The position numbers were made by a program, and so were the translations under genes. A stretch of 64,000 nucleotides of DNA from Syngnathus acus (lineage: Eukaryota; Chordata; Actinopteri; Syngnathiformes; Syngnathidae). Within the stretch, counting starts at the first letter, position 1; every line of letters begins with the position of its first letter. Location: the NCBI RefSeq assembly GCF_901709675.1, contig NC_051103.1, positions 2,279,501 to 2,343,500 on the forward strand, given 5' to 3'. The notes under the pieces were generated by a model that searched no databases, had not been told where the DNA came from, and worked only from the letters and a program-made list of their open reading frames with translations. This document shows, piece after piece, positions 1 through 13,300 of this stretch.

Positions 1-1295
1 ATGTTATATAGGTTGCACAGTTACGAGCAGGGAAATATGATCATGCGTGTGAGCAGGACACATGTCATCCAGCGTATGAGCGCCACTCCAGTGCCGCAAA
101 CGGCATCTCTGTTTTGATTTAAGCCTCCCTGGCAGCGGCCCAAACAGTGGCGGCACAGAGACAAGGCTCAAAGAGCTTAGCGTGGCTGACGTTCGCTCAC
201 GAACACCAAATGTACGTTTGGGCCCTGAAGACAAGACAGAAGAGGATTCCCCCCGGCGTCTGTCATTCAATCTTGCGGACTTCCTCGACATGATGGCCTC
301 TCGTAATGCGAGATGGCGTGCGACTCATTAGCTGCTTTTATTGGACAGAGGCTGAAAGGATGCAAAGGCGGCGTACGCGCCAGTGGATCGAAAAACAAGA
401 CCTGCTGATTGGAGAGAGGAAATAGAGCAAATCTCCAGCATGCGACCCAGGTCAACAAAATAGAAACATTGTACTTTCCTAACCAGAAGAAATGATTGAT
501 TTGACACTCTCCCACACAGAAGACAAAGTACTTAGCTTAGACATTGTGTCGATGTTGGATGACAACGCGCAATAAGGCATCGAATGACACACGGGATCCC
601 CCAAGGCACGCGTGTCACCACCAACGCATTGTCTGCAAAGTCAACACGCTTTTATTTCAGGCTCCCGTGAGCTAATAAGACTTTATTGACTCAAACACGA
701 CTTACTGCTAATTAAAGGAGCAGAATGGCAAAATAGAACAAAGTAAAAATACCACATTTAAGCCAACGAAAAGCTTTGAGCGGGAGAAAGCTGTGCAATT
801 TTATTCTTTATCCTCTGCGGAGAATGGCTAATATTACAGCAATAAAATGAGTATAGCAGTATATAGAGTGTAACTGGGCGAGTGTGTGTGACAATGGGCT
901 TTGGCGTGGCCCATTAAAGAGCTGAACACACACAGGTCTGCTAGTTAAGCCGCCGTTGCCGTGGCAACGCCACTCGACTGCTGTACTTCCAATTCATGTA
1001 TCATGTCGTACCAGCTGCGATGGAGGGGGGGGGGGGTGTTTACGTGCTACTGTTTTGGTCGGCAACACCACTTTGTGCTCATATTTGCTTAGGAAAGCCT
1101 TCTCTCTGAACTGAGGTAATTCCACTCATTACCCGAGTGAGTCGACTACCCTCACTTGACCAGATGTGTTCTCTCCAAGGGGGATTATGGGATGCCAGCG
1201 TGTGACCTTAATACACTGTTTAAAGCTCCCCCCCGGGTCTTTGTCCGTCTCGCCGAGACGGGCCGGGCGACCATCATCGGACGCCGAGTACTCAC
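1..1295. other. Intronic DNA of kcnma1 (after coding exon 2), no gene seen
   Basis: This stretch lies downstream, in the minus-strand sense, of kcnma1 coding exon 2 and is therefore part of a kcnma1 intron that continues off the left edge. I see no further exon in it. It holds a G homopolymer near 1025-1036 and otherwise ordinary sequence. The remaining kcnma1 exons (voltage sensor, pore, RCK domains) must lie to the left of the window. Confidence 0.7.
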
Positions 1296-3057
1296 CAGGA
1301 CTCGTCCCGTCAGCGTCTGAGCGGAGATCATTACTCCCGCCCAATCTTTCACCGATGTCATCCATCCCACCTCGCTGGCCATCGCCGCCTCGTCTTTGTT
1401 GGTGCGTTTGAGGACGCCGTCAACCGGGGTCAGCCGGTGCGGTTCCTGAATGAAAGTGGGACAGAAAATGATATACATATATTTTTTTCTTTGATTGGGA
1501 GTAAAGTGGGGGCTGGCTTGACTGAGTGGAGCCCAGCCTGAACGTCACCTGCTTCATCATTTCTGTGCATAATCCTTCTAAAAAAAAAAAAAAAAAAAAA
1601 GCAGTAAAACAAAAATAGCCAAGCGTTAATTATGTGCTAAAACCGTGCAGCTCTTTTCCGACACCTCACTAATCACATTCAATCGAGGGCGGCGCTCGAA
1701 CATTCAATTAGTTGGCGAGGCCTTATGCTGCAGTCGAGGAAGGTCGAAAGTCGGATTTATCCCGCTCGGATTTTACCAGTTCCGAAAGCGTTGGAGGCGA
1801 ATGTTGATTTCGATAGATTGTTTGGTTTTCTCATTTATCACAACACAAGTTGTGTCCAACAAACCTTCTTCACAATGTCCTTAATTAAAGATATATATTT
1901 AATTAATTTCACCAAATAACTTCATCGGGGGGGGGGGGATGACATCCAATTATTCTCCTGAGGCTTTGATTTGATCTGAAAAGGTCGCAGGCAGAAGAGG
2001 AGGTATCAGAGAGTGGCATTTGCCGCTATTGTGATGAAAAAAGAAGTGCATCTATTATTCAAAGTGTCAGAATAGAAATCAGATCGCTTCAAGGATGCAA
2101 GGGGCCGAGGCGAGCTTTAAAAGTCCGTCCAGACCACGTTGAGCAAAGCACAGCGGGCGGGCAGGCAGACACTCACCTTGAAAGAATGGCACACATTTAA
2201 AGACCTCCTTTTTACTCATGCTTATTTGATGTATAATTTAGTGTACTTTTAACAATAAAAAAAAACAGAAGGGCAAACTTTTAAAATTGGAACAGCGTCT
2301 GGCTCTCCTTGCCCATATGCATCACAACATTGGGGTGGCAAAGTGTGCCAGCAGCATGCTCTCAAAAAGTCAAAACTGAGAGAGAAAAAAAGGGGGAAAA
2401 GATGCTGGTGCAGTTCCGAAAAGTGCTAATGACATGATAGAGGTGGGCCAAGTGGAAGGAGGTGGGCGGGGCGGGGCAGGTGGGAGGTGTTCCTCGTGCA
2501 TGCAACTTCCAATTTACACACAAGATGCAGATAGACTATACGTCGAAGAAGCACGCACACAAACGCTCCTCGCTTGCTAGTTGCTTAGCAACAACAACAA
2601 CAACAAAAGATTTACACGGCACGCGTGCAAGAACCTGACAATGCACTTCCAAGCGGATGCATTTTCAGAAAGATAAATAAAGAAAGGAAATGACGCTGGA
2701 GTGTTTGTTTTTGGTGAACGCTTAGGCCTAATACCGACGGCTACAGTCTTCTTTTTTTAGATGCTGTCAACAGTTGGCCCGGCCATGAGCACCAATGTTT
2801 TGGTGGGTCGACGGCGCACATCATACCTTCTTGTCTCGGCAGTGGCAGCAGACGCTCCACAGATACTTGAGGGTCCGCCACAGCAGGATGATGAAGAGCC
2901 CCCCGAAGAAGGTGACCATAGACGAGGCGAGGAAAGCCCACCACATGCGCTGGCCGTTGCTGTCGCACGGCACGTCGGGCGAGAAGGGGATGATGAGGTT
3001 CATCTTGGCCATGTGTACCGACGGCTCCGAGCTCAGCCGCTCGCGGCTCTTCGCCAT
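1296..3057 (-). CDS. kcnma1: BK channel alpha subunit (Slo1), 5' partial: coding exons 1-2
   Basis: Large-conductance voltage- and calcium-gated potassium channel of the plasma membrane. Exon 1 (2827-3057) encodes the extracellular N-terminus and the S0 transmembrane helix; the segments '[20 protein letters not shown]' and '[11 protein letters not shown]' are near-identical to vertebrate Slo1. Exon 2 (1296-1445) encodes the S0-S1 linker and the start of S1, with '[20 protein letters not shown]'. Both exons have GT donors (reverse strand at 2821-2826 and 1290-1295) and exon 2 has a CAG acceptor at 1446-1448. The start chosen is the first in-frame ATG (3055-3057); an internal ATG at 3010-3012 is an alternative. 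The N-terminus lacks the long Gly/Ser tracts of the mammalian protein. The intron between the exons (1446-2826) shows no other gene; it contains a short (CAA)n run near 2588-2607. The gene is truncated by the window edge. Identity is very secure. Confidence 0.95.
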
Positions 3058-3485
3058 CTCGGGGCCGCCCCTTTCAAAGCAGTTTGGTTCGCCGGTGCTC
3101 GGGGGCCATCGTGGCGAGTCGGCGGCCGGGGTGCGGCGCCTGCCGAGCGGCCGCAAAAGTTGGGCTGGCTGGACGTGGCTCGGTACTGCTGGGGGCCAAC
3201 TTGCTAGCAAATGGGAGGATCCAGCGTGCAGGCGACGCCGACGCGCCTCGCTTCGTCGTGCGTCATCCGGTGCGTAAACGTCTCGTTCGATCAGCCTAAA
3301 AGAAGGTGGAGGCGCTGAGAGTCAGTTCAGTGTTGACGCTGATTCTGTTGAATCCGCTGCACGATTCTTTTCCATCCCAAACGACAAAAAAACAATTGAT
3401 GGTAAGGTTTGCGTGGCTGCTCGGTGTCTGACCGTCGCACGCTGGGAGGGGAGGCGGCCTGGATTCTGGCAGATGTACAGGTGGT

Positions 3486-3550
3486 GCTGGGAGGAGGGAG
3501 GAGAGATAGAGAGATGGAGAGAGAGAGCGCGCGAGAGAGAGAAGAGGAGG
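3486..3550. repeat. GA-rich simple sequence
   Basis: An imperfect (GA)n and GGAGA purine tract, visible as long runs of gaga and ggag, lies in the putative kcnma1 upstream region. GA tracts are common near vertebrate promoters. No function can be read from the sequence alone. Confidence 0.7.
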
Positions 3551-4259
3551 AGGCGGCGCTAAAGAGTGCAGACCTGATGCTTCTGGGCACAGGCCCAGAG
3601 AGGAAGTTCTTTACCACCGAATTGAAGCTTTTTTTGTCAGAGGCAGCGGCGTTGTCAGTGTAGACGGCGCCCTCTTGTGGACAAACCTCTGAACTACTTT
3701 ATTTATTGCTTTTTGGGATTGCATGCAAGAAAGGGTCTTTGAAAAGAATGCACAAACAAATTTGACCATGTCATCGTCCGTACCCTTTTTAATCAGAGTC
3801 AAAAGAAAAAGATGATTGTTATTCCAACAGATGAAATGTTGGAAGATGCGCGTCGCTAACCAGGACAACCGACAAACATCCCTTTAATGCAACCCAGCTA
3901 AAGGAAGAATGCAAAACGCAATTGACAACAAGTAGAAAACACACACAAAGTGAAAAGCTGCTGTTATGCGCTTTGTATTACACTTGTAGCGTAGAAATAA
4001 ATATATTAAAAATGCGTGGCACGCTGACATCATAATGTGAGGCCTGAAATGATGAACAGAGGGTGGGGAAAAAGTCTGCTATGTTGAATACCATTAAGCT
4101 CTATCTCCATGATTTGATAAAAATAGACAAATATCTGGTGAGCGGGGCGAAGGTGCTCCAGATTGTGTCGAGGAGTGCTTCTAGATAAAAACGCATATTG
4201 CTGTCGTATTCCATACGAGCGTCAACAACTATTTGAGGTACAGTACATCACTCTGGTTT

Positions 4260-4280
4260 CGTGTGTGTGTGTGTGTGTGG
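4260..4280. repeat. Short (TG)n microsatellite
   Basis: About nine consecutive TG units sit just beyond the dlg5 stop codon, inside the presumed dlg5 3' UTR. Confidence 0.8.
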
Positions 4281-4365
4281 AGGTTGCGGGCAGTGGCGTC
4301 AGCAGTTCATTTACCCCGATGATAAAGTTGTGCAGATTTTTTTTTTTTCTTCTTTGGTACCCGTT

Positions 4366-7300
4366 TTACGGCGCTCCGTCGGGGATCCACAGAACTTTAT
4401 TCTGCTCCTGCTCCACGATGGTGACAATCTGAGTGCAAATGTAGGACACGCTGCCGCCTTGCACGACACCTGATCAAAATAAAAAGAGCCGCGTGGGTGT
4501 TATTTATGAGGGCGGGAATTTGTGGCTGGATTAAGTGCACAATTCAGAGTTGTGCTTCTGGTCAATGTGCAAGTTTGGACCTGTGAAGAAGCGGCTGTAC
4601 TCCTGCTCCGTCTTCTGGGCCGCCTCAAACTGCTCCTTGGAGAGCTTCTGCGAGAGTTTATCCCGCAGGTACAAGGGATCCTTCTGCTCTCTGAGGACGC
4701 ACAAGAGAGCGCCGCCGTCAAGCCACCCGCGTTAGCGTGCCAGCGCAAGGTCGCCAAGATCCCATTCGGCTTTGGACACAGCGCGAGGCCGCTGCGTGTT
4801 CGAGGATGGGGGGGGGAGCACTGTTGCCGCCCACGCGGTGAAGAGACACCACGGGTTCCTGACCGGGCTTTCCCTGGACAGCTGCCACTCAGCCGCGGAC
4901 GGAAGGGGAGGCTTAGAGGGAATCAATCTCCTCCTGCGTGTTATGGACACGTGCGGCTTGCGGAAGTAACTACGTGACTATAAAATACCATTATCAAGGA
5001 TCAGTCCTCTCTTAGTGAGTCCTTTGCAAAAGTAGGATTAAACGCCAAACAATACATTTAAATGTGTCTTAGTTGCCACAAGATGGCAGCAAAGCGACAT
5101 CAAGGCAAATGATGTCATCATTTCCTGTGGGTTGGCATTGTTATTGGGTAGTATTTGTTGGGTTTGTGAGATGCTGTGATTGATTATGAGGAGGGAAAAA
5201 AAAAAAAAAACGACCAAAACAAGCTATGCTTGTACTCACTTGATCTGCTTTGCATTTTTGTAGCGGATGAAAATGACGATGGGGTAGACGTGAACGCTGT
5301 GGAGGCGTTCAATGGCGTGCGCCCCAATGTCGAGCAAACAGTGAGAGTCCTGCCAGACAATGTTTCAAACGCAATCGACGTGAAGGCTTTCCCGTTTTGA
5401 GGAAGCGTACGGGCGGGTGGTGGACGAGGTGTGCCGCATTTACCTTCTCCGTGATCTCCTTTATGGACGCCACGGTGGTGACGTCAAAATGGCCGCTGCG
5501 TCGCTTGAAGTCGATGAAGACGCAGTCCTTCACGCCTCGCTCGATAGCCTGCTGGGACGCCTTCATGATCTCTGCCAATTGATATTGAGACGGTGACGAG
5601 ATGTCGCGAACGCTTTCAATCATCCGAGAACTCTCGGCGGGCGGTGCAGCTTACCCGGTGGACAGCGACTGAATTTGGCGGGCGCCTCGTTGACCAGCAT
5701 GTCCTTGCTGGCCTCGGCCAGTGGCCCCAAGATCAGCACAGGTCTGGGGGCTGAGCACTCCACCTTCTGCACCCGCTGATACACGAGGCTCGCGCCATCT
5801 GAGCAGGCAACGAAACAAAACGTTGGTCATTTGCAGCAACATTTTGATCCACATGGCAAGCAACAGACAAAATTGGGTCGTCCCGTCGGAAACTAAGTTG
5901 AGGCGAGAAGTCTCACCTTCGGCCATGGGCAAGTAATCGGACATCATGGCTTCGGATGCCATCAGGTCTTTGCCGTCCTTGGATCCGTTGCGCTTGTGCT
6001 TCAGCCTCCGGCGAAAGAAGGACCTCCGGGCGGCGGCCGACATGCTTTTGCCACCGCTGCCGTCGTCCTTGACGTCGGCCAGGCCGTGCCTCCTGTAGAA
6101 CTCCTGGTCCATCCTTGGGAGAGCGGCGTGGGTCAAGATGAGAAGCGCTTCTCCTTCTCTCTTCAGGCTTGACTTACATGAACTTGCTGGGAATCTGCCC
6201 TCTCTCCAACTTGTGCGCCTTCTCGTCAAGGCGCCACGCCATCCAGTAGCCAAAGTTGCCGTTGGGCAGCGTGTCCTCCACGTAGAGGATGTCGTCCTTC
6301 TTGAAGCTCAGCTCCAGCTCCACGTCGGCCGCTCTCTCGTAAAGCGATCTGGCGGAACACGCAAACCGCCCACTGAGTCGTGGCCCGCTCCGCCAATTCC
6401 ACACTTTGGCAGAGTGTCATAATGTCCTGACTTTGCATACCTGATGAAAAATCCATCTCCGGGTAGCTCTCTGATGGCGGCGAGCTCGTCCACGCAGTTT
6501 TGAACCTTGACCGTGATCGTTTCGGCCGGCTTCAACAATTCCAGATAAGCCTCCTCTTTGGTTTTGTTCTTCATGCTGATGCCGTTGTACTGTTGGGAGA
6601 AAAAAAAAAAAAAAAAGAATGAACATGAATCAATACAAAGCATACAAATGTGACATTGCTGAAGATACCTCCAGTATCAGGTCTCCAGGCAGAAGGCCAT
6701 CGAGAGTTTGAGCAGGGCTGTCTTCATCCAGGCTCTCCACAAAGATGCCGTAGAGGTTGCCTCCACAGATCTGCACTCCCAGCTCGCCCTGGACCCTCTT
6801 CAGCCTGACCAGACGAGGCAAAGCGCCGACAGGAAGCCTGGCCGGGAGCACGACATGATTTTCCAGATTCCCCGGGTTACCCAATACCGGTGACTACTAA
6901 TGATGAAGCTCTTACCTGGCGGCGGCCCCCGTGGATGGGGGCGTCGCCATGCCCTCGTCCTGCTCGCTGTCGCTCAAGGAGCGCTCGTCCGGGGTACTGG
7001 CGCCGCTGTCCCGCGGGGTCGGCCGGCTGCCGACGGACTCCATGCGAGAGCTGTGGAGGAGGAAGAGTAGCGGTCAGTCGATGACTTTGGAGCGCGGCGT
7101 GTGATGGTGCCTACCTGGATCGCGAGTGATTGCCCAGCTGAAACATGTGAGGGTTGTACTGAGCCAAAATGGTGACCGTGTCACACTGCTGCCCGATCAC
7201 CAAGCGCGCCTGCTGCTCGTTGGCATTGCGCAGATTGATGCCGTTAAACTGGACACAGGCCACATTTGTCACACCGGCTGTCAATTTAACACCCGTCCCC

Positions 7301-10300
7301 CTCACTTTTTTTGTACCTCCAAGAGCTGATCTCCGTACTCCAAATGAGCTTGGTGAGCGATGCTTCCCGCAGTCACTTTGGACACAAAGACACCGCCGTT
7401 CTCACCGCTCACGATGGAGATGCCCAGCGGCTCGGCTCCTTTCTGCACCGTCAAGTTGCGCGGCTCCTCCGAACACGGCCTTGGGGACGACCCGAAACAC
7501 GTTTGATGATGATGTTTTTGCTTCCATCACGAGCGGCGAGATGGGGCCAACTTACCCGTCCTTCCGGCTGGTGGATATCCTGAGCCGCGTGGGGACGGAG
7601 ATCGCCGATTGGCTACTGACAAAAAAAGTGCCGCCCGAGCCGACGGGGGACGTGGGAGGCGTTGCAGGCGAGCTGCACTCGGAACGGGAGCCTGCGGGTG
7701 GCCAAGCGCCGCGTGATATACTTGGTTTTTTTTTTTACTGTCTGCTCCCAGACCTTTGTCCATCATTTGAAGCGCAGTCCATACCTGCATCGGATCCAGT
7801 GGAGCACGGGTAACGGGTCGATGGGATTCGAATGCGCTCGGCCCTAAACTGCAATGCGCTCAGGGAGACTAAAAAACACAAACGAGTCATTGCGAGGGAA
7901 AAAAAAAAAGTATTACAAGATTGTTGCGTCTATACAGTACCCAGTCTGGCGCTGGAGGGGAGGGAGTGGGTGCCGTGAGGCGTCGGGCTGCTCTCGCCAA
8001 CGTCCCCTGTTAGCTTGTGGTAGAGGTCCACACTGTGGCGACCGTGACGCTGGGCGCTAAAACGTCAAGCGGCCGTCATGACATTCAATGATTGTCAAAA
8101 GACGTTTTGAAAAATGTGCAGCAGACGGACGGCACCTTGCAAGTGACCGCACGTGGACGTTGGAATTGCCGCTCTGCATCTGGTTATTCCGGCCTGGGTA
8201 GACGGTGTTCCTCGTCACCGAGATCTTCGCCGGACTCGGTGCTAAGCCTCGCTGCGTCGGTTCTGAAAGATGATGGTCACTTTATAAACAGACGGCGGCG
8301 GCGGTGGGAAAGACAAACTACTCCAACACGGCCGGATGACGTTTTGCCGACTTACGTGCAACGGCGCTGCTGTAGCTGGGCGGCGCAAGGTGCATGCTGT
8401 AGCGATTATTTCGCATCGGGGAGAAGCGCAACAAATCCATGGGCTCGGGGGAGTGCTCGTCGTTGGAGAAATTGTGAATCTGGCGGTCAGATGATATCGT
8501 TGACTCCAACATGAGATGCAGCTATTTTTATTTTGCAGCTTTCTTTCCTGTGTTTTGCACAAACCTGCACGGGAGGCGGGATACGCAGCGGTGTAACGTT
8601 CCGCCGCAGCGCCGGTGCCGATTTGGGCCGGTACCTTCTCTTGTCTGGCTCCCGGTGTGGACTCCCGTCATCATCCGGCGGCGTCTTGGAATCTCTTTGA
8701 GGAGCTTCGGCCGAGTAGTAGAGCTGCTGACCGCCCTCCCCGTCCGTGACGGGCCCGGGAGAAGCCGGGACGGCGGAGTCGGACGCCGAGCTGCTCTGCT
8801 GCGAGTGCTTGAACCTGAACGTGTCGCCGGGCGGACCTTGGGAGGATTCGGCCAGCGAGCTCTGCGGCGAGTGTCTGGGCAGCTGAGAAAGCGAGACGTA
8901 GTCCAAACTTGGAGGCGCTTCCGCTCTCCTGAAAGGGTTTGCGTCAAAGATGGACTTGCGTTGTTTGGCTCTCTTGTAGACGGAGAGCTGCGCGCACTCG
9001 GGAACGGACGCTCCGCCGATGACTTTGGGCCAAGTGCCGCCGCCGGCCTTTGGCGCAGGAGCGCTGCAGTGGGGCAACGCGGGCGTGAAGGTGAAGGGCC
9101 GCCGGTGGAAGTCCCGCCTCCTGTAGCCGAAGTCCGCCAGGGGTTCCGAGGGGCTGCGGGAGTGTAGCGAGTCGCCACGAAGGCCGGCGACATCGCCGCC
9201 GTCGCCCCGCGCTCCGTCGTCCTCGCCGCGCCCCAATTCGCAAGCACAGCTGTCGGGCTGCGTGCGTTCGGCGCTACGGCAGCTTTTCTCAGAGTCCCTC
9301 AGAGTTTCATATAAACTCTGGCCGGAGCAGCTCTGCGGCAGGAACTGATCACAAACAAATCAGATATGTCATGAACATACCAAACATACTGAATATCAAT
9401 TCATTATTTTCAAATGGATCAACTTGTGTTTTGTTTAAAGCAAACTAATAATATTTTTTTTTTTTTTTTAAGAAGTGAGCAGCTGTCACCTTGGCGAGGG
9501 AGATGCAGAGCGACTCGCGGCATGTCCTCAGCAGAGCGTCACACTCGGCCAGCGACTTGTTATCCAGCGGGATGCCGTTAATCTGAAACGTTAGGTCAGT
9601 TAGCCTGTGTTTTTACTGTTTTTCCCACGAGGCTAAAATGCCGCCTGAGGCCCAGCACACTCACAGCTAACAGCCTATCCCCGACTGCCAGATGATTGTC
9701 TCGGACCGCCGGACCGCCCGGCGCCAGCGAGGCGACAAAGACTCCGCTTTCCAGGCAGATGCCGCAGTCTGAGAGGACAAGCGAGAGTGGCACGTTTCGA
9801 TTCGGTTAGCACCAGAACAGGGCAGATTGTTGCAAACCTTTTTGTCCGGTGAGGTTTATCTGGACAGGAGCAACGACCCGGCCCCCCAACGACTTCCTGC
9901 GGCGGACCACTATATTGATCACGCCCTCGCCACTCAGCACGGCTTTGACGGCCTGCTTCCCGTCTTTGCTGGTCAGGTCCACGTTGTTGATCTTTAGCAG
10001 CCAGTCGTTCACCCTGCACGCAATTGAATTGTCTTCTATTTGACAACGGGAAGCAACAAATCCTCGCTCACCTTAAGCGGCCCTCCGCTAGACTTCCTTT
10101 GTCCACCTTAGTGACAAAGACGCCGCAATCTCCCGGTAAATAAGGATCGTTCACACCCTCGGCGATGTCAAAGCCCAGCGCTTCCAAGTCCATGTCCTGC
10201 GTGAAAACAAAAGACACACGACTTGTTGAGTGGCTGCGGATGGAAACAAACAAAGCCGTTGGACTCACCCTGTGCTTCTCAAACTCCACAACTTCCGTCT

Positions 10301-13300
10301 CCCACTCCACCGTGTCCATGTCGATGGCGGAATCGTGCGAACTGTGAGCCATGAGCTGGCGGAAGCGGGCCTCCTTTTCCAGTTGGTCCTCCATTTTGTC
10401 CCTGCACAACGTTGACGACGTGAGGCCGATATAGTTGGGCGATGCATTTTCCCCTTCACTCACTTGAGTTCTTTGAGCTCCCGCACGGCGTCGTTCTTCT
10501 GCTTCCTGGTGTCGTCTAGATTCCTCAGCGCGTCGGCCAGGTCGCTGACGGCTCGGTCACGCTCTCGTCTCAGGTTGTCGCACAAGGTGCTGCGACGGGG
10601 ACGGCAAACTCACTTTGGGCGCGTGGCAACCACAAAAACGTTCGAAAGGCCGCAAACTCACCGAACGCTTTCCCGCTCCGCCACGATCTTGTCCCTCTCT
10701 TGGAAGGCCCAGTCCCTACGACACTTGGCCACCTCAGCCTCCTGCAGAGCCTCCTTCAGCTCCTGGCCCACGGCCTCGTATTGCTTCCTCAGCATCTCGA
10801 TCTCCTTGTTGGCTCGCTCTGTGTCCATAGTGGCCGAGTCTTGTTTCTGCATTTGGGAAAAGACGCCGACTGGATTGAGCGTAAAAGTAACGTAGGATGC
10901 CAATGTAACGAGCTCTGATCATACACATTCACTTGTTGGTTTTTTTTTGTTGTTGCTGCGGTTGAAAAGTAGGTCAGCTGTGATGTAATTAAGGAGCAAT
11001 CTCTCATTGGCCTTGCTCTGGAGAAAATTAACAGGGCATTAGGGAAAGCATTAATTTAGCCTGTGCTGGAACTGATTCCTGTGGCGCTTATTGTTGGGAT
11101 TGATTATTTGACCTCCAGAGAATGCCATCATTTTCTGATGGATTAAAAAACAAAATGAGTGGAAGCGTGCCAGCAGCTGGACAACCCTAAAAAATATGAC
11201 TATTATATGAGATGACATGAAGGGATTATGGTCATGGGGGGGGAATCAATCTGGCGTCTGCGTGCTACCTGTCTGGCCTGATAATACTCGCGCAGCAGCC
11301 GGTCCCGCTGGACGATGGCCTCGGTCCTCTCCTTGCGGGCCACGTCTCGCTCCTCGCGCACCGTCTCCATGTCCTTGCAGGCCTGGCTCAGCTCCTTCTG
11401 CGCCTCTGCCTTGTCCTTCACCTCGTGGCAGTACTTCTCCAGAAGCTCGTTCTTCTCGCAGAGCGCTCGGTCCCTGTCCATAAGCGACGACGCCAGTTCC
11501 TTCAAAGTGACAAAGCGTCAATATTGATGGGTTGATGCACCTTCCAGGGCCACTAGGGGGCGGTCGACTTAGTCGGTTGGTTACCTGTCGGAGGGCCTCC
11601 AGCTCCTCGTTGGCCACGCGGCGCTCCGAGGACGTGTTCTTGAGCTTGGCCTCGGCCAGCTCCAGCCCGGACTGGAGCCGCTCCACCTCCTTGATGACCT
11701 GGTCGCGCTCGCTCATGATCAGCCGGTACTCGCTGATGACCGAGTCGCGCTCGTCCTTGTACTTCTCGCACTCTTTGGCCGCTTTAAGATGCTGTGTTTT
11801 GAAGCGAGTGGCCTCCGTCTGCAGCCGCTCCATCTCGCGCTGAAGCTCCACATTCTGCGTGGCTGCCTTGGACAGCTCCTGCTGGTCCAACCTGGGGCGG
11901 GCCAGAGGAAGTCACATACTCGCCAGTGTTTTTTCCCCCTTTCCCTTACGTACGTGCGTATGGACGAGGAGTACTGCTGCTGGTAGAGGACGGCGGCGTC
12001 CCTCTGCTTGGTCAGCACGTCCAGCTGCTTCTGAAGGCGCCGCTTCTCCTCCTGCGCATGGTCCAGGCGACTCAGGTCGGCGTCGTGGTCGGCCGTCTCG
12101 TCGTCGTAGCGCTTGCGCAGGCCCTCGTAGTCGCTCCTCACACTCTCCAGTTTGTCCACGGCCGAGTCGTACAACTTGTTGAGGGCGTCCGAGGAGCCTT
12201 CCCGAATGGCCTAGAAACGAAGGCGCAAAGTCAAGCAGGATGCACGGATGTGTCATTTCTCCACGGTGAGCTCGGCGCCCCCCGCTGGCCGGCTACCTGT
12301 CGATGCAGCAGGCGCATGTCGGCCACCTCTCGCTGGTGGTCGTCTCGCAGTCGGCGCAGTTCCTCGCAGTTGTGCTTGGCGTGGTCGTGCTGGCGCCGCA
12401 GTTGCACGTTGTCCAGCCTCAGCGCCTCCAGCTCATCCTTGAGCTGGCCGTGCTCGCCCGCCAGCCGGCTGTGCAGCGTGCTGAAAAACAAAATACGAGC
12501 TCAGATGTCAAATGTCCACGCCCTCTAGTGACACGTGAAACAATGTGCGGATTAAATGGTCAAATGTCTTGAATCTGTTTTTACTCTTGTCCTGCACAAC
12601 AACAAAAAGAGAGGTTGGCTTGTCTGAACGCACTTTGCTGATTTCACAACGGAGCAAACAGGTTAGCGGCAAAGAGAATATAGTTTTCCCAGAAGTTGGG
12701 CAGGCTAAAAATAGTCAGTGTGGTTGAGTGTGTCAAAAAGCCAGATGTTCTCTCTTGGAGCTCATTACCGAGCTAATGACTTCAAATGATGCTCTTATGC
12801 AACTAGGACAGTGCGTGAAATGAACTCTGTGATTGATGTGGCTTGTGCGTGACAACAGGTCAAAACAGCAAAATCAAGTTGAGAAACAAAACTGCAATCC
12901 AAAGAGAAGCAAATCTCAACTATAGCAGAGGAGCTTATGAAAATCCAGTCAAGCCAAAGTTGCAAGATCATAATAACAACAACATATGAGGGAAAAAAAA
13001 GTTCCGATTTGATGCCATGACTTTGCACGCAAAGTAAACGAGAAGGAGCGGCTTAAGCGCGGCAATAATCTCAATAATTATCTTGAGCCGCCAACGTCTG
13101 GCCAGATGTCGCTGGGGAGGGGAGCGCTCGCAAACAAACCCACCGGCCGGCTTCCCTATTCCGTTTTCATTCCTAAACCCGAGGAGGCGACAAGAAATGC
13201 TGCGCCTGTGGCATCTAGGTCCGCACGCTAATTAGAGAGCCTCATTTGGCGTGTATTCTTTGCGACGGGTGGGCGGGCGGGAGTTACTTCCAAACTTGCA

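Larger units (their letters stand above)
3058..4365. other. Spacer between kcnma1 5' end and dlg5 3' end
   Basis: This contains the probable kcnma1 5' UTR and promoter on the left and the dlg5 3' UTR on the right, both genes being on the minus strand. Overlapping reverse-strand AATAAA signals (TTTATT at 3698-3703 and 3702-3707) could end the dlg5 transcript, leaving about 0.5 kb before kcnma1. There is a purine-rich GA tract at about 3486-3550. No additional coding region was recognised. Confidence 0.6.

Noticed and set aside
7169-7813. 214-residue plus-strand frame
   Set aside because: It overlaps three dlg5 exons encoding PDZ3 and adjacent linker on the minus strand; the plus-strand product resembles nothing.
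8511-9167. 218-residue open frame on the plus strand
   Set aside because: It is the antisense of the large dlg5 exon 8565-9344, whose minus-strand reading matches DLG5 with flanking splice sites. The high GC content keeps the opposite frame open.
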